Shown: positions 1 to 10,213, numbered from the stretch's first letter. The stretch is 64,000 nucleotides of DNA from Lithodes maja (GCA_037953745.1 JBAKBP010000771.1:124001-188000); one strand, 5' to 3'. Translations and numbers: made by a program. Notes: generated by a model not told the origin, from the letters alone.

Positions 1-1032
1 TCGTGTCTGGTAAAAGAGCTTCACATTCGATATGACTTCTTGGTCCAGTGGCTGTATGAGAGATGTTGTTTTTGGTGGCATGAAAACAATCTGTACGTCG
101 GGATGTAGAGTCTCTAAATAGTGTGGGTGGCAAGGGGCGTTGTCCATCAATAACAGGGCCTTGAAAGGTAGGCCTAGTTGTTGGCATTTGAGGCGGGCGT
201 CAGGAACAAATTGCTTGACAAGCCAGTCAGACATAATGGCACTAGTCATCCACCCATTAGCACTCTTGTACCAATAAGTTCCAGTGTCATTCATGTCGCG
301 CAGGTTCTTGTAACATCTAGGGTGGGCAGCTGTGTGCACCACTACAGGCCGCATCTTGTGGCTGCCGGAAAGGTTAACAGTAAACATGACAGTGAACCTT
401 GACTTGTCTATCTTGCGGCCCCTTGCCTGTTTCACAGATTTGGCAAGATATGTAGATTTTGGCATACACTTGTATTGCAAGCCACTTTCATCCACATTAT
501 AAATCTGATCCTTTGTGTAGCCACCATCCTCGATTATGGTCTTCAACACCCCAGGAAATGTGTTGGCTGCCACCACATCTGCAGACCCACGTTCTCCGGA
601 CACCTTGATGTTCCTTAGGTCCTTCCGTTTCATGAAGCCATGGAGCCAACCGTTGGATGCCTTAAAATTAAAATTCTGGCCAGACTTTGTCCTAGCACTT
701 GCGGTGGTGTAGAAGAGTTTAGCCTGCTGTTTGATATAGGCCTTATCCACCGGGACTTGCTCACGGTGTTTGCGGGCTAGGAATGCTGCCAGGTATCGCT
801 CCATGACCACCATAGCTGGATTGTTGCTCCTGCAACGTTGGTCCATCATGGCAGCACCATAGGACTTCACGATGGTGTTGATCTTTTCTCGGTTAGCCCA
901 GATCGTTCTAACTGTCGATTCCGCTAAACCCATTGCTCGACCGATGGCTGAGTTTCCTTCTCCTTTTCCTTTTCTTTTGATGACTTCCAGCTTCATTTGG
1001 TGGGTGATAAGTTTGTTCTTGCGAGGGGGCAT
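1..1032 (-). CDS. Tigger/pogo-family DDE transposase, C-terminus cut by window edge
   Basis: A reading frame of 344 codons is open from an ATG at 1032 to the first base of the window. The start MPPRKNK is followed by a CENP-B/psq-type helix-turn-helix (about residues 5-55), then a second CENP-B-type DNA-binding region (about 70-140), then the DDE domain. Visible catalytic residues are D180 in YNVDESG, D297 in LLMDNAPCHP and D330 in SLIQPLDQ; the last two have 32 residues between them, as in pogo/Tigger enzymes. Transposases of this family cut and paste their own element at TA sites in the nucleus. No stop or frameshift is seen, so the visible part could be functional. Only the tail after residue 344 is missing. 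Family assignment is firm from the motifs; activity is not shown. Confidence 0.9.
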   Translation of the reverse strand, partial: MPPRKNKLITHQMKLEVIKRKGKGEGNSAIGRAMGLAESTVRTIWANREKINTIVKSYGAAMMDQRCRSNNPAMVVMERYLAAFLARKHREQVPVDKAYIKQQAKLFYTTASARTKSGQNFNFKASNGWLHGFMKRKDLRNIKVSGERGSADVVAANTFPGVLKTIIEDGGYTKDQIYNVDESGLQYKCMPKSTYLAKSVKQARGRKIDKSRFTVMFTVNLSGSHKMRPVVVHTAAHPRCYKNLRDMNDTGTYWYKSANGWMTSAIMSDWLVKQFVPDARLKCQQLGLPFKALLLMDNAPCHPHYLETLHPDVQIVFMPPKTTSLIQPLDQEVISNVKLFYQTR

Positions 1033-1332
1033 GATGATGGGGGCAAAAAACTATATCACTGCACACGAGTCGGACTGCTGTTGCGAGCGTGGACTGAGGG
1101 TAGACTGGCGTATCCCACAATGCCCTGCGTGCCTAGATGCGCAGATGGATGCGCGGAATGGTGGGGTGCCTCGCATATTAGCTGAACTCCCCGGAATTGC
1201 CCTTATATCGGCCCCGGATTCGCGTTTTAAAGGTACATCACGCGTTTTGAAAGTTTTGGGTATGATTCGACCCCCTCCTCGCGTATAAGGTGAATCGCGT
1301 ATTAAAAGCTCGCGTATTGGCAGGTCAGACTG
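1..1332 (-). mobile_element. Tigger/pogo-like DNA transposon, one end only
   Basis: The element enters from the left edge and ends near 1332. Read on the minus strand the outer end starts CAGTCTGACCTGCC, in keeping with Tigger-type terminal repeats that begin CAGT, and it is followed outside by a TA at 1333-1334, the target dinucleotide of the Tc1/mariner/pogo superfamily. Between this end and the transposase start (1033-1332) lie several CGCGTATT-like short motifs, possibly subterminal transposase-binding repeats. The other end and second TA are outside the window, so full length is unknown. Confidence 0.8.
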
Positions 1333-1383
1333 TATTATTTAACCTTTATAATTTCCTAGTGTTTATAATCGAGTTCTATATAT

Positions 1384-1424
1384 ACTGTATATATATTGTG
1401 TGTGCGTGTGTGTGTGTGTGTGTG
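1384..1424. repeat. TA/GT microsatellite
   Basis: A short TATA stretch passes into a GT run (about 1398-1424). Simple-sequence repeat only. Confidence 0.8.
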
Positions 1425-1439
1425 AAGGAGACAAAAAAT

Positions 1440-2239
1440 AGACTTGTCAAAGAAGGTCGTTGCATTATCGATATTCTTGTCTTCATTTGGCGGGCTGAAG
1501 ACACTTTCGTACTGCTGTTTGAGTATCTTGGCCATTTCGGTTGGGTCACTCTCAAGTTCGCCCGTAGGTTTTGCAAGTGGTCCTATTGTTGAGGTGTTCC
1601 TGAGTCTCCTTTTTGCGTATGATAGAAGAATTTGCTATTTACTCGTATGTTTGCAACTGCTTGGAGTTCTTCACATGTTCTTTGCTCTTGGTGTGACTGG
1701 ATGAGTTTTCGTTCAACTTCATCGAGCTCTTCTTGTAGTTTGGTGATAGTGTGCGCATGGCTGATCTTCCTTTGCTTGGCTCTCAAGTACAGTACATCCT
1801 TTTCTTCATTAGTATTTTTCTATCTCTGGGAATCTGTTTTATCTGCTTCCTGCTTGATTTGTGTGGTATGATGTTTTTACAGGTCTCCAGGCATTGTTTC
1901 TGGAGGATACTGAGTTTCGTCGACGTTTTTATCTTCGAATAGTGCCCTCCAATCAGTTACTGCCAGTTCTGCTCTCAGTATGTCCCAGTCTATATCTTTG
2001 CTGTAGAAGTTGAGATCTTTCAGAGAGGTGCAGGGTATTTGGCTTGATTCCTGTTGACATCTTCTTGGTGGTGTGGCTGGTGTGGGGGTTCTAACTTTGA
2101 TAAGGCTGTGGTCGGACATTATAGTTTTTACAGTTTCGTACAAGTGTACCAGGTCGAAGTTGTTGCCAAATAGTAAGTCCAGTGTGTTGTTGCCTCTTGT
2201 AGGTTCCTCGATGTATTGCTTCATGTATGCAGTGTCCAT
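1440..2239 (-). pseudogene. LINE fragment: end of endonuclease and linker before RT
   Basis: On the minus strand 2239-1877 encodes a protein segment with YIEEPTRGNNTLDLLF and a DHSLI motif, which are the C-terminal motifs of the apurinic-like (EEP) endonuclease of non-LTR retrotransposons (DHS corresponds to the catalytic SDH). Downstream, 1786-1583 gives a helical linker ending in NSKFFYHTQK, and then, after a one-base frameshift and in-frame stop near 1583, the typical GPLAKPTGELESDPTEMAK and FSPPNEDKN linker continues to about 1440. Reverse transcriptase is absent. This is a decayed fragment of a LINE; the clade cannot be fixed from this part. Confidence 0.75.
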
Positions 2240-2321
2240 GATACCAAATTTTGGTTCAATGTTATTTTAATACCACGAATTTTGTTGATATATTTGAAGA
2301 TAAATATTGAATCTATATGCT

Positions 2322-3085
2322 GTAAAGATCATAAGAAAATTTGTTTTAACCCTCGGCAAAACCTAATAAAAAAGTATGGTACTAAAATTTCTTTTTCGTC
2401 AATACGGTACTTTCAGTCATCGATAGCTCTAAAGCCAGGAAGTCAAAAAGTAACTGAAAAACAGTGTGCTGCTCCCAACACTCTCGTATGGAAGCGAGAC
2501 ATGGACAGCAAGTGACGAGGACCTCTTCAAACTAAGAGCTGTGGAGATGAGCTTTTTCAGAATGGCAGCTGGCATGAATAGGCTAGATGGGCCAAGTAAT
2601 AGGGAAGTGTACGAGTCCTTTGGAATGGAAGAGCAGGCTTTGGGCATTGATTGTGGTGTGGTTGAGTGGATAAAGAGAAGTACTTTGAGGTGGTATGGTC
2701 ATGTTCAGAGAATGGATGAAGACAGAATGCCAAGAAAGATATATGGGAGTCAGGTGAGTGGAACCGCTAGTAGTGGAAGACCACCTATGGTATGGGAAAA
2801 GAAAGTGGAAAAATATATTGAAGAAAAACTTCCACGTAGTGGAAGGGGCATTGTGGCACGGGCAAGGGAGGCATGTCTTGACAAAGTAGCTTGGAGACGT
2901 TTCTGTCATGGCCATCCTCTAGTGGGGGTTTCCCAGGGGGAAGCAAGGCGTCGGAGATGATGATGATGATAGCTCTAAAGATCATATGAAAATGTGTTAA
3001 ACCCTCGGAAAGACCTAATATAAAAGTATGGTTCTATAATTTAATTTTCGTAACAAGGTTGTCAATACGGTACTTTCCCGTTATC
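2322..3085. repeat. Ancient ~110-bp tandem duplication split by a LINE insertion
   Basis: About 2322-2434 and 2972-3085 are diverged direct copies, both running from AAAGATCATA through ACCCTCGG and TCAATACGGTACTTTC. Without the intervening LINE piece they would be adjacent, so the insertion fell at the junction of a pre-existing tandem duplication. Confidence 0.7.
2435..2967 (+). mobile_element. 5'-truncated LINE insertion with 13-bp target duplication
   Basis: The insertion is bounded by GATAGCTCTAAAG at 2422-2434 and again at 2968-2980. It contains only the last part of the RT ORF (2466-2960), with the usual C-terminal motifs LPTLSYGSETWT, FRMAAGMN and LRWYGHVQRMDEDR, and ends in a short (GAT)n tail at 2954-2968. 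A short microsatellite tail, strong 5' truncation and a target duplication of this length are the signature of target-primed reverse transcription, as in RTE/Jockey-type LINEs. The frame is open, so the insertion is fairly young, but it has no RT catalytic domain and cannot act by itself. Confidence 0.85.
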
Positions 3086-3738
3086 AATGTTCAATCAAGC
3101 TGAAAATTGCAGAGTAAACACCATAGACTTCATCGACTTTTCTTTCACCTTCGTATAATCGACAGCCAATTTTTTTTATTTTTTTTTTATTAAGGGATTA
3201 GCACTCAACCAGCGGGGATGTGGGGGCGGCAGCCCCCACCCATAATACTAGGTTAGGTAAATCAGGGTGCCAAAACAGAAATTATCCAGTTCTGGATCAT
3301 TTTTCTAAGCTTACAAGGATCAACTTTGTGCGGCGTCTGCGGGGGGTGCGCCTTGGCTGATGAGGTCACGATAATCAACAACCAATCACAAGCAAGGATA
3401 CACAACGTCTTGGCTTGGTTAATCAAGATGGCTATATTCTAGTTAATCTCCGTGTTTCAACCCCTCTCTTTCCCTGATATATTTCATACCCTCCCCAGCT
3501 ATCGGGGTTTAGTATTGTTGAGGTAAGTGAAGAAAATAACTAAGAGATATGAGGATATAAATAAGGATCCTTAGTTAATGGGCAAACAAAATACAGTGAC
3601 TACCGCTACATTATTAGGTTAGGTTAGGTAAGGTTGTTAGGTTAGGCTAATGTCTTTTCAAATCACTATTGGGGGGGGGCAGTGTCTCAACATCGATCGA
3701 TAGGCCTAATGGGGAAAATAGGTTTTCCCGAGATTTCT
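3086..3738. other. Gene-free stretch with TTAGG-like repeats
   Basis: No coding signal. It holds T-rich runs (3165-3190), a G/C-rich hairpin-like piece near 3220-3240 and an imperfect TTAGG run at 3615-3655. AT-rich remainder with stops in all frames. Confidence 0.5.
3615..3655 (+). repeat. Imperfect TTAGG run
   Basis: TTAGGTTAGGTTAGG followed by degenerate units. TTAGG is the telomere motif of most arthropods; with so few units it is interstitial, not a chromosome end. A matching CCTAA run lies at 3991-4026 in the opposite orientation. Confidence 0.75.
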
Positions 3739-3990
3739 AATTAAGGTAAATCTACAGTTATACTACCCCTCCCTCACTACCCCCCACCACCTCCCCCTTT
3801 CAAAACACGCCTTTTAGCGTGTATTTGGATGGTTCAGCAGACGTGGAAACTGGAAAAAAACGTATTTTGATAAAAATTTATCACCAACCAGATCCGAGTT
3901 TTTCAGGTATTTTTTTTTTGTTTTTTGTTTTTTTATATATATTCAGTGTTGTTTAATACCGAGGACCGTCACATTTTAGTATTTTTATCA

Positions 3991-4026
3991 TTAGCCTAAC
4001 CTAACCTAACTTAACCTAACCTAACC
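3991..4026 (-). repeat. CCTAA (TTAGG complement) run
   Basis: CCTAACCTAACCTAACTTAA followed by two more CCTAA units, directly next to the 28S-like fragment. Interstitial telomere-like repeat. Confidence 0.75.
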
Positions 4027-4030
4027 GAAA

Positions 4031-4133
4031 ACTAACCCTGTCTCGAGACCGGTCTAAATCCAGCTCATGTTCCCTGTTTATGGGTGCGCGACGGTCTAAA
4101 CCCAGCTCACGTTCCCTGTTTATGGGTTCGCGA
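4031..4133 (-). rRNA. Partial 28S rRNA-like fragment, duplicated, antisense to + strand
   Basis: The complement of this stretch contains the near-universal 3'-region 28S signature around GTGAGCTGGGTTTAGACCG, followed by the GACAGGGTTAG region. The core is present twice in tandem, 4051-4091 and 4093-4133, each about 41 bp, ending in GTTCCCTGTTTATGGGT. Only about 100 bp of rRNA-like sequence exists, so this is a remnant or part of a repeat that captured rRNA sequence, not a gene. Recognition rests on memory of the conserved 28S segment; an alignment would settle it. Confidence 0.6.
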
Positions 4134-4288
4134 AGGTTTGTAATATTTCAATGTATCTATTTCAAGTCAAATATACATTTCCGCGCATCATCAAACCATA
4201 CTAAGTCTACTACTAATAATATTAACCCATTAGTACCAACAGAATAGCGACAAAATAGGGGTAGTATAACTGTAGATTTATCCTAATT

Positions 4289-5061
4289 AATTACAAACAC
4301 TATATATTGATGCAAATGACCTATTTTTATTATAAAAAACACTCGGAAAATTTGTGGTATTAAAATAACTTTTTTCCCAAATTTTCCTTCGTCGGTAGGC
4401 CTAGTAAGATATAAAACGACTTATTTTGGCACACTGCGACAGAGGCCCATTGACCGTGTGATGTACCCCGTAGAAGCGGGCCCATAGTAGCCTAGTAGTA
4501 CAGGGTGTCAATCCACAAAATATGAATTGTGGTATCATTATGGTTTATTATTTCGTTATCATTATAGCGCGAACGACGCTGAGGCGAGCGCCAAAGGCGC
4601 GAGCTCTAGGGGGGTCCGGGGGCATGCCCCCCCGAAAAAAATTGAGAATTTAGGTGTCTAAAACAGCATTTCCTGCAATCTAAAATCAATCAAGATGGAA
4701 AATATGGAGACCAAAATTGTGTCAATTTACCCTTTTTTTTTTCTTTTTTTTTTTAAATTAGACTGAAGTGCGGAGGTAAGGCGGCTTCAGAGATGGAGTT
4801 GCTTCGAGCCGTGAAGCTTCGCATGTCTCACTCCCTAGATTGGAGCAAGACCTCACGGGCCTCACCTCTCGACTTAAGTCTGGTTAGAGAACTAAGGCCT
4901 AAACATCGGGTCCCGACTTAAGTCGCAAGGGATTTTGAGCACATTATCGGCTCTGAGAGAGAATCCACGCGGTGGGAGGACTGCAGGCGGGCTCTAACAG
5001 CCTAGCGAGGTTACTGGCGTGTATAACACATCCCTCGCCTCGCTAGACAGGGTAAAATCTC
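4289..5061. other. Gene-free stretch with GC-rich palindromes
   Basis: No coding sequence recognised. A strong G/C hairpin lies at about 4610-4637 (GGGGGGTCCGGGGGCATGCC...). 4760-5055 is GC-richer than the surroundings and contains CTTAAGTC palindromes and a GAGGCGAGCG-type sequence; it looks like a repeat of unknown type. Confidence 0.4.
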
Positions 5062-5311
5062 GAGAAATTACCGTATTTTAGGGTTTTTGTACTCTTGTTG
5101 CAACATAGTTGCAAGCGAACCCGTTGTCGTACAAGGATGATTCAGGTGTCATTGGAAAGCTCTATTATTGCCCTTTCACGGATACATAATTGTATCACGC
5201 TCTGGCTCTTGTTTATCATGAAAAAGAGCATGGAATGATGCTCGGTTAGGGTAAATCTGCCCGCCTGGCAGGTAGAAAAAGTTATAAATGTCCCCGTCCG
5301 TAAAGGGTTAA
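5062..5311. repeat. Dispersed repeat, copy 1, ending in TTAA
   Basis: About 250 bp that recurs diverged at 23118-23371. Shared blocks include GTACTCTTGTTGCAAC-like sequence, TACAAGGAT, GGTGTCATTGGAAAGCTCT and GCCCTTTCA. Both copies stop at TTAA (5308-5311 here), so this may be another family of TTAA-targeting MITEs; the opposite end was not defined. Confidence 0.65.
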
Positions 5312-5446
5312 GCGCATTCATTTTCAAATAGGAGCAATATATAATTATGCATATGAAATTAGAACACTAAATGCAGTATTAAGGAAAGATAACACAAGTG
5401 AGTGTTCATGTAACATGCCTTATACGAATAAACTCAGAAATAAAAC

Positions 5447-5575
5447 TTTAACAGTTCACTTAATTTAGTGTATACGTTACAGTAAGTATACATTTAATTC
5501 TTTAAGTAAATGGACCATTTACTTAAAGAATGAAATTTATACTTAACGTATACACTAAATTAAGTGAACTGTTAA
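5447..5575. repeat. Near-perfect ~60-bp hairpin
   Basis: 5447-5512 (starting TTTAACAGTTCACTTAATTT) folds on 5517-5575 (ending AAATTAAGTGAACTGTTAAA) with only a few bases of loop at GGACC. There is no coding content. It is likely a foldback MITE or a recent inverted duplication. Confidence 0.85.
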
Positions 5576-6287
5576 AATGGAAGTACAGTATGCTGTACCT
5601 TAACGAGGTTAAGAAGAACTTTCAAGACCAGACCTATCTATTGCCTTACACCTTAGTCCCCGAGGAAGTGGCCATAAATTAATCTCATCCACACTCGTGA
5701 CTCTTCTGTCAGCAGGTGCCCATCTTCATAAAAATTATACGGTATTAATTATTTATACCCAACACTCATTTCACTCCTATTCTTATCAATCTTATCATTC
5801 ATTTCCAACTCACTCTTATCTTGGCCTGCCTCTTCCTCTTCCCCTTTCCACTTCAATCTCTTACTGTCCTACATTATTGATAATTGTAAGTTTGTAGTAG
5901 TTTTTTCACTCTCCAGACACTCTTTATTACCGAACGGTTCGAACCACCTCAGTGTTCTTTACACTCTCCAGTAAATTCACATTAACATCGTCAAATCGCT
6001 CATGTACGGTACTTCATTTGTTTTTCACTTTTTCTATCTCTCCATGTGACTCCACAATCCACACACTTTTAAACTTTAAGTAACAACAGTGACTCAAGTC
6101 ATATCCACCACTCGCACTCTTGATTGATGTCTCTCCAATAACATCCATTTTTCACTGCTGTTAGAGTCCCGTATGACAGTGTCGGGATGACCCCTCTTTA
6201 TTATCATCATGTAATGGGTTGTCATTTTTTTTTTAATATGCTCCCTAATAAAAAAACAAATAAATAAATCATAACAAAGAAAAGGGG
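5576..6287. other. Gene-free stretch
   Basis: CT-rich and AT-rich low-complexity sequence (TTATCA, TCATTC motifs at 5770-5830). No coding or structured element supported. Confidence 0.4.
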
Positions 6288-7115
6288 ATATTTTTAACAC
6301 TTACGCTTCAACGCTTGTTCTGTTATTCGCACACGCAGCACTCTTGCTGCATGGTACTCGCACTCGTGACTTGACCTGTCATGGGCGTGGGACTGGGCAC
6401 TGGGCCCGGTGGGCCGTAAGCCGCCGTAATTCGTATCACAAGGGCCGCTAACAGATACGTCAGACAGTCGGACTGCAGTACACGAGTCTCGACAATGGCA
6501 GCTATGTGCTCAGCAGCTCATCTGCTGAACCTGGAAATTTAATATAAATTAATATACAATAACCTAATCATTTAAATTAATTATTAATATTAAGTCAATC
6601 ATGATTCCTCAATTTCCTCTCATCATCAATGAAGATTGGCAATCATGAGAATTGAGAATTTGAGATGGGGGAAACAAAAAATATATAGGGTAGGCCTAAA
6701 TAACTTTAAAAATTTATTAAAAATCCTTAATCCCGGGAACTCTGATCCCAGGATTTTTATTTATTTTTGGAGACGCGACTTGCGAAGACCTGAGGCTCTG
6801 GGCGGCAGGGACCCCACCCTCACCCCGGTCACCTGGAGTCACCCACCATGAGGGCCACCGTTGATATTTTTAACACTTACGCTTCAACGCTTGTTCTGTG
6901 TGACTCGTGACTTGAGTCTTGACCTGTCATGGGCCGCTGGGCGTGGGCAGTGGGCCGTATCGACGGTATCACGAGGGCGGCAGCCGGCAGGAGTCTGACT
7001 CGACGGACTGTAGTACTCGAGTCTCGAGTCTCGGCAATGGCAGGATTGGCAGCTATCTACTCAGCAGCTCATCTGCTGAACCTGGAAATTTAATAAAAAT
7101 TAATATACAATAATC
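6288..7115 (+). repeat. Duplicated ~270-bp block (6288-6568 and 6863-7115)
   Basis: Both copies start with ATTTTTAACACTTACGCTTC and end with CATCTGCTGAACCTGGAAAT plus TTAATATACAATAA. They are in the same orientation with about 300 bp between and have diverged by substitutions and indels. No function recognised. Confidence 0.8.
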
Positions 7116-8989
7116 TTTTATATAGGCCTACTAGGCCTAGGCTAGGCCTAAACAATTTAAAACAAATAATTAGCCTAATGAACTATTAAAATCATGATTT
7201 TCATCATTTCATGCATGATGCAAACTTAGTTGTCTTAGTGACTTAAGAAGTTAAGAGTGACAAAGAGTCTTAGACAAATTCTGATTATTCTGAAAATGGT
7301 TTGAACTTTGAACTTTTTGAACTTTGAAGATTGCACATTTGCACTGGCATTCTGGCCTAGCCCTAGCCCCTAGGCCTAGGTGCTAGGAGTAGGAGCAGCC
7401 AGCTAGGACTGCTAGGTGGCAGGCCTAATAAGCCTAATGCCCTAATTTATTAGAAAAATTTGCTAATATCAACATATATTGGCCGCTAATAGGCGAGAAT
7501 GCCCTAGGAGCTAGGTCGTAGCAAAAAATAATTTATGTTTCAGGTCATAAATGTAGTTTCTGAACTTGATTTACCATGACATTGACTAGGGTACAACCAC
7601 TGACCCTTAATGCGTTCAGTAAGATAACAATAATAGCTCTACTTACCTTAATAAGTGTAAAATATAGGATTATGTTCTACAACACTAGACCAGCAGCAGC
7701 AGGATTGCACGAGATAAAATTCTGTGTTTAGACTGATAAGAATTAGAGATTATTGGAACCTGAGCATCCAAGATGGCGTCTATAATATATTATTATTTGT
7801 TCAACAACATAGGCTAGATGTGTCAAGTTACAAATTTATATTTCGTTTAATAATAACATGCATAGCAAGGCAATGGTACAGATTTTTGTTTAACTAGTGA
7901 GCAATCCATGGTCAAATATATTACTTTTTAAAGTCTTAACTGTTGTACTAATGAATATTGCAGTCAGGCGGTAGCTTTCAATTATATGTAGGCTTTAGAC
8001 TAAAGTATATATCTGAGATTTCCAGAAATAATATGATAGGGCCATAAAAGAATACCCAAAAATTATGTACAATGGTGTATAATACGGCATAATCATTGAT
8101 AATATACATACAATTAAAGTGTATTAAGATAGTAGGCCTAATTTAATACAAGACCTATCATTAGGGAAAGCCTATCCAGCCTACTGTTTGACTGGAAAGC
8201 TGCCCAAATGAAAATGATTTGGAGATACGAATTAGTACAGCAATTTTAATTATGCATTTATAATAGTCAATTAAATTTGGTAAGTAGCCTACTAGGGAGT
8301 TTATATATTTCAAAATTGCAGCCTCTCATGCAGAAACTATAAGATCAAACATTCCCTAAATCGAAATAGTCGAACAAGTTCCAATAGTTAAGGAAGCCTA
8401 ATGTTCTTTTAATTTTCATTGTGGATGGGTGGATAATATATGCAGGTAGGAGAAGGATACTTTAACTGTAGGCTTATTTCTTACCGATTCTCCACCTTAC
8501 TGATGCTGGAGCCTGGATATTCGTTGCCATGAAAAACCTTCCAGCGTTCTTCCTGGAATAATCTTGGCCATTTCAAAATCACAAACAGCATGAATTCTCT
8601 CTTCTAGATTTCAATCAATTTCCCTTCGGAATTATTGTATTGTATAACTATTCCATAAGTTAGACAGTCATGAATGACTACTACCTATTCAAGAAGTGAC
8701 AAGACCAAACATTAAATCTATATTATTATTATTAATATTATTATTATTAATATTATTATTATTGTTATTTTTATTGGCATCGAAGTATAAACATCATCTA
8801 TGAGTATCTGTGCAAGAGATGCCATTCCCATTCATTCTATGTGTCACACAATTTTTGGACTTATATATCTCGGTCTTCGAAGGTACAGTATAATACTTAC
8901 CATAACATATATTGCAATTAATGTGCGGAAGAGTAAGGTTATGTAATGTTTGACAGGCTGAGGTTGGTAACTTGGGAGAGAGGTATCCT
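7116..8989. other. Gene-free AT-rich stretch
   Basis: AT-rich with scattered TAGGCCTA motifs (7120-7150, 7365-7450) and a (TTA)n microsatellite at about 8720-8775. No open frame of interest and no recognised element. Confidence 0.5.
8720..8775. repeat. (TTA)n microsatellite
   Basis: ATTATTATT units with minor interruptions. Confidence 0.8.
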
Positions 8990-9062
8990 GATCAGGATTC
9001 GAACCCACTCACTCAGGTATGTTTGTGAGAGTTGGGCACCGTATTCACTCGACCATGAGCGA
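8990..9062 (-). repeat. tRNA-derived SINE head, copy 1
   Basis: On the minus strand it has a B box of T-arm type (GGGTTCGAATCC) about 50 nt after an A-box-like TGGTCGAGTGAAT. It forms an inverted pair with 9281-9355. The acceptor stem is not convincing, so this is a SINE or tRNA pseudogene, not a working tRNA. Confidence 0.6.
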
Positions 9063-9280
9063 CAGTAGCATTAGATTTGTCATCAGAGAGGTTCCATATT
9101 AGTACCAGGACGATTAAAATTGCATCACTTAGCCAAGTTGGCAGGGCCAGGGACAGGGGGGAATGTGTAAAATAGTCATTGTTGATGTCAAGTAAACTCG
9201 CCATGTGTATGAAGGCATAAACCTCCGCAACACTATAACCTGGTTCTCCAAATATGAACTAAGGTTGGTTCCCTTGTATC

Positions 9281-9355
9281 CGCTCATGGTTGAGTAAATA
9301 TGGTGCCCAACTTTCACAAACATACCTGAGTGAGTAGGTTTGAATCCTAAACAGT
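9281..9355 (+). repeat. tRNA-derived SINE head, copy 2 (inverted)
   Basis: It starts CGCTCATGGTTGAG and ends AGGTTTGAATCC. It matches copy 1 closely in opposite orientation, about 220 bp away. Confidence 0.6.
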
Positions 9356-9537
9356 AATGTTTTGGCCTTTAAAACAGGGTTGCTCACCTGGTAGGGCCGC
9401 CAATCGGTAGCGCATGACAGGCCAAGGATTAGGCAGCCCAGGAGATAGCATGACACGTCAGTGCTTACCTATGAATTGGTAGTGGGGAAATAAGAATTGG
9501 TTTCTTGTGTGGTCCCCACCTCTTAAGACGTGTCAAC

Positions 9538-9880
9538 CTAAATGTTCTCTATACCCGTGTGTCTGTCGTACCGTGATTTGAATGTGGCTATCGTGGGCGC
9601 AGTTACTATCCCGTCTGGGAGTGAGTTCCAGTCATCGATCACCCGGATCGCAAACCAGTTCCCTTTTAGTTTTGTTCTCCAGTGGTCCGGTTTCCCTAGT
9701 TTCAGTGAATGTCCTCTCAGATTGTTTGTGTTGAGGCAAAAGAATCTGGTGTAAGGGATGTCGTCGAAGCCATGCATTAGCTTGTAGGTTTCGATCATAT
9801 CACCTCTTTTTCTCCGGTCACTGAGTGTCTGCAGTCCCAGTCGCTGACATCTCTCCTCGTAGGGCAGGTGTGTTAGTTTT
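9538..9880 (-). pseudogene. CR1-like LINE fragment, C-terminal end
   Basis: Minus-strand translation has the terminal LINE motifs QRLGLQTLSDRRKRGD, RGHSLKL, RVIDDWNSLPDGIV and TFKSRYDRH. The same order appears at the end of the intact LINE at 16226-19978 (RGHSYKL, WNKLPAEVV, SFKARYDKH), so the two belong to the same superfamily. Only the last ~110 codons remain. Confidence 0.8.
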
Positions 9881-9991
9881 CAGATGCAACATTTGATGTA
9901 CTGAAATGGGGTGACTGGTAGTGTGTGTCGGACCAATAATATGATGGGGTATCAGGGGTTAAGATGTTGCTTAAAAATGGGAAAGGGGATT

Positions 9992-10213
9992 TTATGGGTT
10001 GAAGAGTGAGTTGTGGAGGTGTTGGGTCAATTTAGATTTGAATTGAGCAAGGGAGGGGGAATCAACTATTTCAGCTGGTAGGGAGTTCCACTGATGGATT
10101 ATACGACAGGAGTGGTGATGGGCTGGTCTATCAGAGTGAGAATTGAGCGATCTCTGCCATACCCATAACTTACTCCGACTGTTCCTTTTACTTATATATT
10201 TTCTAGATCTCAA
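9992..10213 (-). pseudogene. LINE C-terminal fragment
   Basis: The minus-strand motif CRIIHQWNSLPAEIVDSPSL followed by FKSKLTQHL is the usual non-LTR C-terminal end. It may be the distal half of the LINE copy at 10515-10985, separated by the SINE at 10250-10522, but the residues before the motif do not join smoothly, so a separate copy is also possible. Confidence 0.7.

Larger units (their letters stand above)
3739..4288. repeat. ~550-bp block bounded by 32-bp inverted repeats (MITE-like)
   Basis: The left arm 3739-3770 and right arm 4257-4288 are near-perfect inverted copies containing AAATCTACAGTTATACTACC. They enclose T-rich sequence, a CCTAA run and the 28S-like duplication. Size, lack of coding sequence and terminal inverted repeats suggest a non-autonomous DNA element, but no convincing target duplication was identified. 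Confidence 0.55.

Noticed and set aside
3615..4026. Chromosome end (telomere)
   Set aside because: Only a few degenerate units in two orientations, embedded in long flanking DNA.
4031..4133. Functional 28S rRNA gene
   Set aside because: Only about 100 bp, internally duplicated, no other rRNA segments around.
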